Shown: in pieces, positions 9,673 to 18,441 of the stretch
Position numbering within the stretch: the first letter of the stretch is position 1
How the letters are laid out: the number at the start of each line of letters is the position of its first letter
Source: Mycolicibacterium mengxianglii
GTDB taxonomy: Bacteria; Actinomycetota; Actinomycetes; Mycobacteriales; Mycobacteriaceae
DNA: 64,000 bases
Assembly: GCF_015710575.1 (NCBI RefSeq)
Contig: NZ_CP065373.1
Span: 5,766,001-5,830,000, forward strand
Direction: 5' to 3'
Program-made: the position numbers and the translations under genes
Notes under the pieces: generated by a model
Databases searched by the model: none
What the model was told of the DNA's origin: nothing
What the model saw: the letters and a program-made list of their open reading frames with translations, nothing else

Positions 9673-9870
9673 CCGCCTTTGCCGCCTCTAGCATGAACAC
9701 ACTTCCTGCATGTTGGGTCGAGCCGTTCCCGACCTCAGTCGGTCACCCCAGAGCCTGGGCACGATCGGACCATCCTGCGAGGCCCACGCATCCGGGCGCC
9801 AGCACACGGGCCCACGCAGCACACCCGGGCCCCGTACCCACGGGCCGACCCTCGTGTGGGGTTCCTGCCA

Positions 9871-10650
9871 CTAGGACGGGCGCGCGATACCCGCGTTGTG
9901 CTCGGTGAGCACGGCCAAGGCTTCAGGCAGGTTCCGGTCGGCGATCGCATCGACCAGACGGCTGTGCACGTCGTAACGATCGCGGTGAAAGCCGGCCAAT
10001 GGCTGGTCCGCACCGCTCGCCACCGTGATGGTGTGGTCCTCGATGAGGTTGAGCAGACTGACATAGAACGCCTGCAAGATGGCTCGCGGGCTGACGTCGG
10101 CGATGGCCTCGTGAAGTTTCCAATTGGCGCGGAGAAATCCGATGCCGTCGTCATTCTCGACCGCATCCGCCATGCGGGCGAGATACCTCCGCATCACCTT
10201 GACCTGCTGCGCCGAGCCGTAGCGCACCGCATCCTCGATCAGCAACGGGTCCAGGGCATCCCTGATGTCCATCGCCTCGGCAATCGAGGACACGTCGGTG
10301 TCGAGGTGCAAGACCGCGTGCCCGAGTTGTGCCATCGGCGAGCGCTCGGCGACAAACAAGCCGCCCTGCGGGCCCCGACGAACCTCGATCAGCCCACGCG
10401 ATTGCAGGACCCGCAGCGTCTCATTGATGGTGCCAATGGAGCACCGCGCCTGTTCGCGCAACTCTTGCTTGGTACCCAGGCGGTCGCCCGGTTTGAGTTT
10501 CTCGATGGCCTCGGCGATTTGATTGGCCACCTGGTCGGCCATGCTCGTCGGAGCCGCACGAACAACAGTGCGGCCGATCGGCGGCATGTTCAGGGTGAGC
10601 CCGCCGGGCCTTGTACTGCCGGTCGACGAAGCTGACTTCTGTGTGGCCAA
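9871..10650 (-). CDS. GntR/FadR-family transcriptional regulator
   Basis: About 259 residues from a TTG at 10650, chosen because AAGGGGG lies 8 bases upstream; the frame stays open upstream to 10740. The winged HTH reads LKPGDRLGTKQELREQARCS then GTINETLRVLQSRGLIEVRRG. The C-terminal FCD domain has metal-binding-type His/Asp positions (RANWKLHEAIAD, HSRLVDAI). FadR-type repressors usually sense organic acids. A 21-codon remnant of a close relative lies at 35671-35733. Candidate regulator of the NTF2/FAH/MFS operon across the divergent DoxX gene. Confidence 0.85.
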   Translation of the reverse strand: MATQKSASSTGSTRPGGLTLNMPPIGRTVVRAAPTSMADQVANQIAEAIEKLKPGDRLGTKQELREQARCSIGTINETLRVLQSRGLIEVRRGPQGGLFVAERSPMAQLGHAVLHLDTDVSSIAEAMDIRDALDPLLIEDAVRYGSAQQVKVMRRYLARMADAVENDDGIGFLRANWKLHEAIADVSPRAILQAFYVSLLNLIEDHTITVASGADQPLAGFHRDRYDVHSRLVDAIADRNLPEALAVLTEHNAGIARPS

Positions 10651-10746
10651 GGCCTGAACCCCCTTGTACGGCTTCCGTAGCGAGCATGCCACGCAGCACT
10701 CCTGTTGCCCATTCACATCTTGACGGATCACGTATCGCATGCAACC

Positions 10747-10760
10747 GTGCTAAACAGCAC
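10747..10760. promoter_or_regulatory. Small palindrome between GntR and DoxX genes
   Basis: GTGCT-AAAC-AGCAC, a perfect 5-base inverted repeat, lies in the divergent spacer and is followed directly by CACATTCAT. That 9-mer also opens the box upstream of the NTF2 gene at 11671. Possible operator of the GntR protein; weak evidence. Confidence 0.35.
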
Positions 10761-10889
10761 ATTCATCGTAGCCTTTGAGGCCAGATGCTTCCACGGCGCG
10801 TTTCTGCCGGCGGTCGCAAGAGTTCCGGGGGCCGAGTTGGCCCACCCCGCATCCGGCCATCCCGGGCCACGCAGACATGGAGGTCGACA

Positions 10890-11414
10890 ATGGATCTTGG
10901 GCTGTTGCTGGTTCGGCTTGTGGTGGGGGCAATCCTGTTCGCCCATGCCACCCAGAAGCTGTGGGGCTGGTTCTCCGGGCCTGGCATCACTGGGGCGACG
11001 ACGCTGTTCCACAGCCTGGGCCAACGTCCTGCACAGATCATGGTTCGGGTCGCTGCAGGTTGCGAGTTGCTGGGCGCAGCGCTGCTCGTTGCCGGAGCTG
11101 CCACGCCGTTAGGGGTACTGATCGCGGTCAGCACCATGTTGGTGGCCGGGGCGTCTCTGTGCCTCTTGAAGGGGACACTCTGGAACTCCGCAGGTGGCGG
11201 TGAATATCCCTTCGTTCTCGCCGCGATGACAGTGGTGATCGCCTTCACCGGCCCCGGCCGGTGGTCTGTTGATGCTGCGATGGGTGCATGGTGGACGAGC
11301 GGGACGGAACTCCGAGGCGTCCTCCTCGGGTTCGGGGTGGTCGCCGTAGCAACGGTGGCCGCGGCACCGGCTGTCATCCGCACACGCCGCGTTCTCGCAG
11401 CACAAGCGCCCTAG
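10890..11414 (+). CDS. DoxX-family membrane protein
   Basis: 174 residues from the ATG at 10890 (MDLGLLLVRLVVGAILFAHATQ), with GGAGGT just upstream; a longer upstream frame lacks the DoxX N-terminus. Four or five hydrophobic segments are visible, with the family motif GAILFAHATQKLWGWF and WSVDAAMG in the C-terminal half. DoxX proteins are inner-membrane partners of oxidoreductases or oxidative-stress systems. Role here unknown. Confidence 0.85.
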   Translation: MDLGLLLVRLVVGAILFAHATQKLWGWFSGPGITGATTLFHSLGQRPAQIMVRVAAGCELLGAALLVAGAATPLGVLIAVSTMLVAGASLCLLKGTLWNSAGGGEYPFVLAAMTVVIAFTGPGRWSVDAAMGAWWTSGTELRGVLLGFGVVAVATVAAAPAVIRTRRVLAAQAP

Positions 11415-11631
11415 CCGACGAGTAGGACACCGCCGCCCCGGCTCACTTTGTGGCGGCGGCTGGGCGAGGCCCGCGTCCCGGATCAACGCGACACTGCGCC
11501 TACGCATGCGTCAAGCATTGCCTGCCAACACCATTCGTTTCGTCGTCGCGAACGGACCGCGCCCATTGCGCCACGGTGCGACGGCGTTCACCGTCCTTAC
11601 GCACCAGGGCAGTGGGCAAGGATCTATGGGG

Positions 11632-11692
11632 TTGACAAAGGCCATGGTGACGTGGGTAACATCAAATCATCACATTCATTATGGTGTTTGTT
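11632..11692 (+). promoter_or_regulatory. Promoter with recurrent downstream box (NTF2 copy 1)
   Basis: TTGACA (11632-11637), 17-base spacer, GGTAAC (11655-11660). After a further 13 bases comes the box ATTCATTATGGTGTTTGTT (11674-11692), then the SD GAGGAGA of the NTF2 gene. The same arrangement is found on the minus strand at 35608-35548 and 42711-42652, which makes the box a likely repressor site. Its binding protein is not known. Confidence 0.7.
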
Positions 11693-11708
11693 CAGTTGAG
11701 GAGAATCG

Positions 11709-12275
11709 ATGACGCAGACGTCTGAGCGGAGCTCGGTGGACGAGGACCTGGACATCGAGGTCGACACCGATGTCGACGTCTCGAGGATGACCAGCGATGA
11801 GCTGATCGCGCACAACCTGAAGGTGGTCGAAGCACACTTTCACAACGAGACACCCGAAACGGTGGACAAGGCCATCGCCCTCTACGGCCCGAATATCGTC
11901 TGGGAAGCCCCGTTTCGCGGAATGGTGTACAGCGATCCCGCTGAGATCAAGAACGCCTATATGGCGATCTTCCGGACGGTTCACTACAACAAGACCACCA
12001 CGTTGCGCCGTTACGCCACCGAGACGTTCGTCTTCGATGACCAGATCGCGGATCTGACCGTCGTCGGCGACGAAATGCCCAATCTCGGCTTCACCAAGGG
12101 TGACCGGATCAGCATGCGGCTGGTGCATCTGTTCGAGATGGCCAACGGCAAGATCGTCCGGGAGATCGCCTACGAGATGTCCCGCGAGTACAAGAGTCCG
12201 TGCGACAACGACTTCATTCCCGACGACGCAATCGTCGAAGAGTTCCCCGACGGACCCCACTACGGGCAGTGGTGA
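11709..12275 (+). CDS. NTF2/SnoaL-like protein, copy 1
   Basis: 188 residues. An acidic, Asp-rich N-terminal tail (about residues 10-28) precedes an NTF2 fold: HNLKVVEAHFHNETPETVDK, then ALYGPNIVWEAPFRGMVY and a C-terminal VREIAYEMSREY. The family includes polyketide cyclases and dehydratase-like enzymes; the reaction is unknown. It heads an operon with the FAH hydrolase (43 bases downstream) and MFS permease. A close copy (34958-35530, minus) differs at only a handful of residues. Transcription is likely from the box-bearing promoter at 11632. Confidence 0.8.
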   Translation: MTQTSERSSVDEDLDIEVDTDVDVSRMTSDELIAHNLKVVEAHFHNETPETVDKAIALYGPNIVWEAPFRGMVYSDPAEIKNAYMAIFRTVHYNKTTTLRRYATETFVFDDQIADLTVVGDEMPNLGFTKGDRISMRLVHLFEMANGKIVREIAYEMSREYKSPCDNDFIPDDAIVEEFPDGPHYGQW

Positions 12276-12318
12276 CCACCCCCTTCTCTACGAGACATCA
12301 ACCGAAGGAAGAAAAGAT

Positions 12319-13149
12319 ATGAAGCTTGTTGGATTCGCCCGCAACGGTTCTCGCCACATCGGCGCTCTCGAGGGTGACACGGTACGCGATCTCGGTACCA
12401 CCAAGCAGTTCTTCGCAGACACCCAGGCCGGCCTGGCCGCCGATGGCGGTGAGGTCTTTGCGGTGGGCGACGTCGAACTGGCGCCGGCAGTACCGGAGAC
12501 CTCACGAATCTTCTGCGTGGGCATCAACTACCGCAGCCACGCCGGCGAATCGAAAGATCTGGCCGGCATCGAGGAGCCCAAGCTGCCGATGATCTTCGGC
12601 CGCTGGGAGCAGAGTCTCGTTGTCGACGGGACGCCCGTCCCCCTGCCGCCCAACGAGGGGTTGGATTGGGAGGTCGAACTCGCTGCCGTGATCGGCGAAA
12701 CGGTCTGGCAAGCAGACGAGCAAACCGCGCTCAAGCATGTTCTGGGTTACGCCGCATTCAACGACCTTTCGGCACGCAAGAAGCAACTGGCCACACCGCA
12801 GTTCACCATCGGTAAGAATGCCGATCTCAGCGGCCCCATCTCCCCGGTCACCACCAGCGACGAGCTGGGCGACGTCATTTCCAACCCCGGTTTGCGAGTG
12901 ACCACTCACGTCAATGGTGAGCTGATGCAGGACGGGAACACCCGGGATCTGATCCACAGCGTGCAGCGCATCATCGCCTACATCACCGACACCCTGACGC
13001 TGCAACCTGGGGATGTCATCGCCACCGGCACCCCCGGCGGCATCGGAGCCGGACGTAAGCCCCCTGTGCTACTCGGCGACGGCGATGTGGTTCTCGTGAC
13101 CGTCGAGAACGTCGGCTCTGTTCAGAATCCCATCGTCAAACGCACCTGA
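12319..13149 (+). CDS. Fumarylacetoacetate hydrolase (FAH) family protein
   Basis: 276 residues from the ATG at 12319, SD GAAGGAAGAAAAG. It has the FAH core: FCVGINYRSHAGES, the metal-ligand region LDWEVELAAVIGE, and DVIATGTPGGIGAGRKPP near the C-terminus. FAH-fold enzymes hydrolyse C-C bonds or decarboxylate/isomerise 2-oxo acids, often at the end of aromatic ring-cleavage routes. Sitting between an NTF2 protein and an aromatic-acid-type permease, it probably serves a catabolic route. Exact substrate not determinable. Confidence 0.9.
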   Translation: MKLVGFARNGSRHIGALEGDTVRDLGTTKQFFADTQAGLAADGGEVFAVGDVELAPAVPETSRIFCVGINYRSHAGESKDLAGIEEPKLPMIFGRWEQSLVVDGTPVPLPPNEGLDWEVELAAVIGETVWQADEQTALKHVLGYAAFNDLSARKKQLATPQFTIGKNADLSGPISPVTTSDELGDVISNPGLRVTTHVNGELMQDGNTRDLIHSVQRIIAYITDTLTLQPGDVIATGTPGGIGAGRKPPVLLGDGDVVLVTVENVGSVQNPIVKRT

Positions 13150-13248
13150 CCTAGAGCACCACTCAATTCACCCTTGTATCAGGAACTTTCGAGATAGCGC
13201 CACTGCGTTCACTTCCCAGATTTGTCGCGCGAAAACCGAGGAGCATCG

Positions 13249-14511
13249 ATGAAGAACTCCATGAAGTGGCACGTTCTGTTCGGAGGATTTGCCGCGTACA
13301 TGGTCGATGCTGCTGAAATCAGCATCCTCGCCATTGCGCTACCCAATCTCATAACGGACCTGGGAATCAGTGTGGGTCAGGCAGGATTGCTCGCGACGGC
13401 GGGTTGGATCGGCATCGGTGCCAGCGGCATCGCAATGGGCTGGTTCGCCGACAACTTCGGTCGGCGTCGTGCCCTCATCGGGTCGCTGCTCATCTTCGGT
13501 GTCGCGACAGCGGCGTTCGGGCTCCTTCCGGCGTCCTACCCGGTGATGCTGCTCCTGCGCCTTATTGCGGGGATCGGATTGGGCGGCGTGTGGGCAATCC
13601 TGTCCGCGTACGTCGCCGAGACGTGGCCACCGCCCCAACGCGGCCGCGTCACGATGTACGTCCTGAGCGCCTACCCGGTCGGGGCGGCCCTGGCCGCCTT
13701 CGCCGGCGGAATCCTCCTGCCTGACTGGAGATTGCTCTTCGTCGTGTTCGGCGTGGGGGCATTGATCCCGGCGCTCTATGCGTTCGTGTTCATTCCCGAG
13801 TCGCCGCAGTGGAAAGCGGAGCGGGAGCAGCGCACTTCTGGAGACGGCGCACACGAACATGCATCGGTGACCGAGATCTTCCGAGAGCCACTGTTGCGTC
13901 AAACGATTGTCGGAACTGTCGCCGCTTCACTTGCGCTGTTCGCCTACATCGGGCTGCTCACCTGGCTTCCCACTTTCCTCGTCAACGAGCGGGGACTCAC
14001 GGCAGCCACCGCTGCGCAGTACCTGATCATTTTCAACGCCGGGGTGTTCGTGAGCTATTTCCTCTTCGGGTGGATCGCCGACAAGATCGGGAAGCGGATC
14101 GCATTGATGGTCTCGCTCACGCTCGCAGCAGTACTGCTGAGCTTCTACACATTCATTCCCGATGCTCACGTACTCCGTTGGTACGGCGGCATCTTGGGAC
14201 TTTCGATCGTCTTCGCCGGCCTCATGGGCTCGTACTTCAGTGAGATCTATCCCATCAGGGTGAGGACCACCGGTGCGGGGTTCTGCTTCAACGTCGGCCG
14301 ACTGATCGCATCATTGTCACCGCTGGTGCTCGCCGGAGCGGTAACTGCAATCGGCTACGCAGGAGCACTGCTCATTGCCGCCGCAATGTTCGCACTTGCA
14401 GCAGCATCACTGAGGTTCATGCCCAGTGGCGGCGCTGCATTGCCGCCGACGGCAACTGTCGATCCAGCTCTTGCCGGTACACCGCACGGCGCCGCTGAGC
14501 CACAACGGTGA
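13249..14511 (+). CDS. MFS transporter, aromatic/organic acid:H+ symporter type
   Basis: 420 residues from the ATG at 13249 (SD GAGGAG). Twelve membrane segments can be traced. MVDAAEISILAIALPNL in helix 1 and the loop GWFADNFGRRRALIG are typical of the AAHS/sialate-type subfamily that takes up organic acids. A central hydrophilic loop lies around SPQWKAEREQRTSGDG. It follows the FAH gene by about 100 bases and is probably the uptake system for that pathway's substrate. Confidence 0.88.
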   Translation: MKNSMKWHVLFGGFAAYMVDAAEISILAIALPNLITDLGISVGQAGLLATAGWIGIGASGIAMGWFADNFGRRRALIGSLLIFGVATAAFGLLPASYPVMLLLRLIAGIGLGGVWAILSAYVAETWPPPQRGRVTMYVLSAYPVGAALAAFAGGILLPDWRLLFVVFGVGALIPALYAFVFIPESPQWKAEREQRTSGDGAHEHASVTEIFREPLLRQTIVGTVAASLALFAYIGLLTWLPTFLVNERGLTAATAAQYLIIFNAGVFVSYFLFGWIADKIGKRIALMVSLTLAAVLLSFYTFIPDAHVLRWYGGILGLSIVFAGLMGSYFSEIYPIRVRTTGAGFCFNVGRLIASLSPLVLAGAVTAIGYAGALLIAAAMFALAAASLRFMPSGGAALPPTATVDPALAGTPHGAAEPQR

Positions 14512-14572
14512 ACGACCGGTGCTACGGCGAAATCGTCGATCAGGGTTCTTCGAGACTGCGCCGCTCGCCTGG

Positions 14573-15871
14573 TTAGCCGCGGTCACCGCGTGCGGCGTCA
14601 CCGCCGACCTGTTCGATATCGCTGACAACAATCACGCGGCCGCCATCGCCGGGATCTGGGTCCGGGAGGATGGACTCCGGGTCGATCAGGTAGACCTCGT
14701 GGCCATCGAGGGTGAGCCGACGGACAATCTCCAGCAGCATCCGCCGGGCGACGTCGTCGATCGTATAAACCACCGTGAGGTCCAGCGCCACCCGGGCTTC
14801 CGTCGGCGCAGTGTCCACGACCTCTCGAACTGCTCTCTCAGCGCCGGCGAAGCGGATTCCACCTTGCAGTTCGAAAACCCGGATCGCATTCGCTCCGGCG
14901 CCGACGACGTGATTGGACCGCACGACCGCACGGGCGGCGGCCGGAACCTCCATCACGTGCAGACCCATGTCGGAAGAGAACCGTCCGAACAGTGACACTC
15001 CGCGAACGCTGTTTCCGTGCGCGTCCAAACGTGGTGAGAACGTGGCGATTCCGATCTGGCCGGGAAGAGCACCGATCAGACCCCCGGCCACACCGCTCTT
15101 GGCCGGGATGCCAACCTGGGTCGCCCAGTCACCAGCGGCGTCATACATTCCGCAGGTGGACATGACACTGAGCACCTGACGAACCACGGGCTCGGGCACC
15201 ACGCGCTCACCCGAGAGCGGGTTGACTCCATGGTTGGCCAATGTCGCTGCCATCACGGCCAGATCGCGGGCGGTGACGAGCAGGGAGCACTGGCGGGTGT
15301 AGCCCTCGACGACGGTGGCCGGATCCTCGGTGAGGATGTTGTAGCTGCGGAGCATGTGGGCGATGGCCAGGTTGCGGTGCGCGTGCTCCATTTCCGACGA
15401 GCACACCGATTCATCGATGTTCAACCGGCGACCGGCGAACGCCGATAGGCCGCTGACCACACGGTCCAAGCGCGCCGCTGCGTCCATCCCTTCGGCGCCG
15501 GCCAGCGAGTACGCGGTGATCGCACCGGCGTTGATCATGGGATTGAGTGGGCGCCCAGAACCGCCTTCGAGAGACATCTCGTTGAATGCCTCCCCGGACG
15601 GTTCAACACCAACTTTGGCCAGCACGGTGCCGAAGCTGCGATCAGCCAGGGCCAGCGCGTAGGTGAATGGCTTGGAGATCGACTGCATCGTGAACTCGAT
15701 ATCGACGTCACCGGCACCGTAGACCGCGCCGTCCACCATGGCGAAGACCGCACCGAGGCGCTCAGGGTCCGCTGTCGCCAGCTCGGGGATGTAGCCAGCC
15801 GGCGCCCCGGAAGTGTCCGAAGCGAAGTCGGCGAGTACTTCGGTCAGGTAGTCAGGAATCGGTGACCGCAT
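14573..15871 (-). CDS. glsA: Glutaminase A with C-terminal STAS domain
   Basis: 432 residues from the ATG at 15871 (SD AGGAGGGG). The serine-dependent glutaminase domain shows the S-x-x-K motif in TMQSISKPFTYALALADR, NPMINAGAITAYSL and SKSGVAGGLIGALPGQIGIA-like active-site strands. Residues about 330-430 are a STAS domain (VALDLTVVYTIDDVARRML). It converts glutamine to glutamate plus ammonia in the cytosol. A decayed fragment of a second copy sits at 34246-34330, and a remnant of the upstream GNAT gene lies at 15880-15945. The locus is therefore one half of a split duplicate. Confidence 0.93.
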   Translation of the reverse strand: MRSPIPDYLTEVLADFASDTSGAPAGYIPELATADPERLGAVFAMVDGAVYGAGDVDIEFTMQSISKPFTYALALADRSFGTVLAKVGVEPSGEAFNEMSLEGGSGRPLNPMINAGAITAYSLAGAEGMDAAARLDRVVSGLSAFAGRRLNIDESVCSSEMEHAHRNLAIAHMLRSYNILTEDPATVVEGYTRQCSLLVTARDLAVMAATLANHGVNPLSGERVVPEPVVRQVLSVMSTCGMYDAAGDWATQVGIPAKSGVAGGLIGALPGQIGIATFSPRLDAHGNSVRGVSLFGRFSSDMGLHVMEVPAAARAVVRSNHVVGAGANAIRVFELQGGIRFAGAERAVREVVDTAPTEARVALDLTVVYTIDDVARRMLLEIVRRLTLDGHEVYLIDPESILPDPDPGDGGRVIVVSDIEQVGGDAARGDRG

Positions 15872-15879
15872 GCCCCTCC

Positions 15880-15945
15880 TATGCTCATGTATCGCGGGTG
15901 ACGAGCGCGATGTCGGCGTCTGTCGGCCGATCATGACTGCAAAGG
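15880..15945 (-). pseudogene. Remnant of GNAT acetyltransferase 3' end
   Basis: On the minus strand directly upstream of glsA, a stretch reads RPTDADIALVT. It matches, with only a few base changes, the C-terminus of the intact GNAT gene at 34311-34724 (plus-strand bases 34347-34390). The rest of the acetyltransferase is absent here. Confidence 0.7.
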
Positions 15946-15975
15946 CCTCGCCCTTGTGCGCCTATAGCCTCGTCG

Positions 15976-16368
15976 CTACCCGATCTGCTTGATCAATGCG
16001 TTCATGTCAACCAGATCCCAGACCTCCGCGAATTTGCCATCGTGGAGGCGATAAAGAGTGAATTGCGAGACCGTCACCCGTCGGCCGGTTGCCTCGAACC
16101 CTTCGAACGCGCCCTGATGGGTACCGGTAACCATGAAGTGCACCACGATATCGTCACCGTCGATGACGATGTGCTGCATATCCCAATGCCAGTCAGGGAA
16201 GCCGGCGATTGTCGGTTCAAACTGTGCCGTCACGGCTGTTGGTTCCATTGGGACGCCGTTGACTTTCATGGTGGGCGCATAGAACGACGCCATTCCTTCC
16301 AAGTCGTGGTCGTTACAGCACTTGAGATAGGACAGGTACAGGGATCGGTATTCATCGTGCTGAGTCAC
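15976..16368 (-). CDS. SnoaL-like ester cyclase family protein
   Basis: 130 residues: YLKCCNDHDLEGMASFYAPT, then EPTIAGFPDWHWDMQHIVID and HFMVTGTHQGAFEGFEATGR, the signature of SnoaL-type polyketide cyclase-like proteins (NTF2 fold), including the His/Asp positions of that group. Cytosolic. Unlike the NTF2 pair at 11.7 and 35 kb, it has no copy in the window. Reaction unknown. Confidence 0.85.
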   Translation of the reverse strand: MTQHDEYRSLYLSYLKCCNDHDLEGMASFYAPTMKVNGVPMEPTAVTAQFEPTIAGFPDWHWDMQHIVIDGDDIVVHFMVTGTHQGAFEGFEATGRRVTVSQFTLYRLHDGKFAEVWDLVDMNALIKQIG

Positions 16369-16530
16369 GGATGTTCCACCTTTGATCGAATTGCTGGTCG
16401 TAGACTCTCATCATCAATTGGGTTACTGCACAAGGGTATTGAGCGAGTTTCGAATACCACCCAGCCCGCGCGACGGGCACGGGACGCCTCATCTAGAGAC
16501 GCTTGTCTCCCCCGATATCCCGGTTGCCGA

Positions 16531-17487
16531 TTACGCCACGGGTGGTGAATACCCGAAGCCATTCGGCCAGCGGTTCGGGTCGATCTCCAGCGCTTTACGG
16601 TCCCAGCCCGCCAAATCGGCGGCCGCGCCATAGGTGAACTCAAGGAAGTCCAGCACACACTGATCCGGATCGGGCGCCGCGCGCGCAACCTCATACGGCA
16701 GCAGATATTGCCGCAATCCTTCGTCGTAGAAGACGCCGTCGGGCCGGCCGGCGAAGTCGGCATAGCCGTCCGGTTCAGGGTAAGCGTAAGAATAGAACGC
16801 CCCTTCGTCTCCACCGCCGGGCCAGAATCCGCAACTGCTCAGTTCGTGTGAATAGCCCTCCACCATCACCCAGTCGCCACAGTTCGGCGCACCCCCGGGG
16901 TGAGGGGGCGCGAGACGACCGGAGAACCGGCTGCAAGCCAAGTCGAACGATCCCCAGAAGAAATGAACCGGACTGACCTTGCCTGCGAACCGGGATCGGA
17001 ACTGATTGATCACCCGATCGGCCTGCACCAGCTGCCGCCAGAATGCGCCTGCCGCGGACGGGTCGTAGCCTGCCCGCTGATCCTGGGCGAACGGAATGGC
17101 GGGATCCACTTCGTTGGGTCGCGTCGAGATCCGCACCGCGACGCCGAGTCGCCCGAGCATTGCCAGCATTTCGCCGTAGAACTGGGCCACGGATGTGTCC
17201 CGCAAGTCCATGGAGTCGGCGCCACCGTCGCTCACCCGCATCAAAAGGGTGTGGTCGATGAAGTCGAACTCCATGTCGAAAACGCGTGTGTCCACTGGTA
17301 TCGACGACGTCGAGAGACCTCGCGGGGATACGTAGAGCGGCACCTGCCACCAATGGTTGAGCAAAGGAGCGTGCGCCAAGCGCACCTTCCCGACGATCTG
17401 GGTCCACATGTGCAACGCCTGGCGCGTCGGCTCCCAATCGTCAACACGCAACGACGGCCACTCGTTGCCCTTCAGGGAATCGGTCAT
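16531..17487 (-). CDS. DUF5996 family protein
   Basis: 318 residues, uniform alpha/beta protein without signal or membrane segment. WPSLRVDDWEPTRQALHMWTQ at the start, PLLNHWWQVPLYVSPRGL and SPVHFFWGSFDLACSRFSGR in the centre, and an aromatic-rich C-terminus (FYSYAYPEPDGY) match the uncharacterised DUF5996 family as I recall it. It is divergent from the TetR gene at 17619, and its promoter overlaps the GGTCCGTCT repeats, so it is a likely target of that regulator. Function unknown. Confidence 0.75.
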   Translation of the reverse strand: MTDSLKGNEWPSLRVDDWEPTRQALHMWTQIVGKVRLAHAPLLNHWWQVPLYVSPRGLSTSSIPVDTRVFDMEFDFIDHTLLMRVSDGGADSMDLRDTSVAQFYGEMLAMLGRLGVAVRISTRPNEVDPAIPFAQDQRAGYDPSAAGAFWRQLVQADRVINQFRSRFAGKVSPVHFFWGSFDLACSRFSGRLAPPHPGGAPNCGDWVMVEGYSHELSSCGFWPGGGDEGAFYSYAYPEPDGYADFAGRPDGVFYDEGLRQYLLPYEVARAAPDPDQCVLDFLEFTYGAAADLAGWDRKALEIDPNRWPNGFGYSPPVA

Positions 17488-17537
17488 GTCAGCCTTTCAG
17501 ATTGCTGCGCCTGGCGTCGTTCCGGGGCCGCACTGTA

Positions 17538-17583
17538 ACGGTACGGCCCGGTCCGTCTCGTGTCAATACGGTCCGTCTCGTGT
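17538..17583. promoter_or_regulatory. Divergent promoter with 20-bp-spaced GGTCCGTCTCGTGT repeats
   Basis: CGGTCCGTCTCGTGT occurs at 17549-17563 and again at 17569-17583, a 20-base period (two helical turns). On the minus strand TTGACA (17566-17561), a 17-base spacer and TACCGT (17543-17538) form the promoter of the DUF5996 gene. On the plus strand TAGTGT (17607-17612) lies just before the TetR ATG, which suggests a leaderless message. The half-site GGTCCGTCT recurs in perfect palindromes at 20235 and 29816. Confidence 0.75.
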
Positions 17584-17618
17584 TGTTTTGACGCGGTGTA
17601 TCTCGCTAGTGTCCTGAC

Positions 17619-18197
17619 ATGGCCGCGAACCCTCCCGATCCCAGTCGGCGCAATGAGCAGTCGCGGCGGGCCATCCTCGACGCGTCCATCTCGCTGATCG
17701 GCGAGCTCGGCTACGACAACGTTTCGATCGAGGCAATCGCCAAACGGGCGGGCTGCGGCAAGCAGACCATCTACCGCTGGTGGCCGTCGAAGGGTGCGGT
17801 GGTGCTCGAAGCCGCCACCCGGTCCCTGGATCCCGTGGTCGTCTTCCCCGACACCGGTGACATCGTCGCCGACCTACGGGGCCAGCTGATAGGGATCGTC
17901 GAGCTGATCACGACCACGGGTTTCGGACCGGCATATCGAGGCGTGATCGCCGCCGGCCAGTCCGACCCCGACCTGTTGGACGCCGTATACGAGCAGATCA
18001 TCGAACCCAACATCAAAGGGTTCGGCGCGCGGGCGGCCCTGGCTCAGGAGCGCGGCGAGATACGCGCCGACGCCGACGTGCAGACGCTGCGCGATGTGCT
18101 TTACGGGGTCATCGAATACCGGCTGTTTCACACGATGCCGCTCTCACCCCAACACATCGACGCACTTCTGAAGATCACATTTCAGGGAGTGCGCTGA
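17619..18197 (+). CDS. TetR-family regulator of the GGTCCGTCT sites (predicted)
   Basis: 192 residues. N-terminal HTH: RRAILDASISLIGELGYDNV, then SIEAIAKRAGCGKQTIYRWW. The C-terminal TetR_C_16-like domain is helical (AYRGVIAAGQSDPDLLDAVYE). Repeats of its probable operator lie directly upstream, and stronger palindromic versions are found at the promoters at 20.26 and 29.84 kb. I predict that it represses DUF5996, itself and the two remote promoters. Ligand unknown. Confidence 0.9.
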   Translation: MAANPPDPSRRNEQSRRAILDASISLIGELGYDNVSIEAIAKRAGCGKQTIYRWWPSKGAVVLEAATRSLDPVVVFPDTGDIVADLRGQLIGIVELITTTGFGPAYRGVIAAGQSDPDLLDAVYEQIIEPNIKGFGARAALAQERGEIRADADVQTLRDVLYGVIEYRLFHTMPLSPQHIDALLKITFQGVR

Positions 18198-18208
18198 AAA
18201 TCGTTCCC

Positions 18209-18231
18209 GGCCCCCAGGGGTCCTTGGGGCC
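18209..18231. terminator. Possible bidirectional hairpin between convergent genes
   Basis: GGCCCC (18209-18214) pairs with GGGGCC (18226-18231) around an 11-base loop, between the convergent TetR and SDR genes. There is no T-run, as is common in actinobacteria. Weak. Confidence 0.35.
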
Positions 18232-18441
18232 CCCGCGAAGCGGGATACCCCTAACCGAGTAGAGCTCGGGCGGCCCAGGCCGAAGAAAACGATCAGGCCC
18301 ACCACGTAGAAGAGGTGTTCTCGCCCGCGATCGTTGCGGGAGTCATCGATTCCATGCCTTCCCGTGTCAATTTCGGTAGCCCGGCGCCGCTTCGCGAACT
18401 CGCGCACACGTGGCGGTGGACTCGGACCCGAATAGCCGAGA

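Noticed and set aside
12100..12318. In-frame N-terminal extension of the FAH protein
   Set aside because: It overlaps the NTF2 gene in another frame; the ATG at 12319 has a good SD and gives the normal family length.
16430..16475. GGTATT...AATACC inverted repeat as an operator
   Set aside because: Arms of six bases over a 12-base spacer are expected by chance, and the site lies downstream of one gene and far from a promoter.
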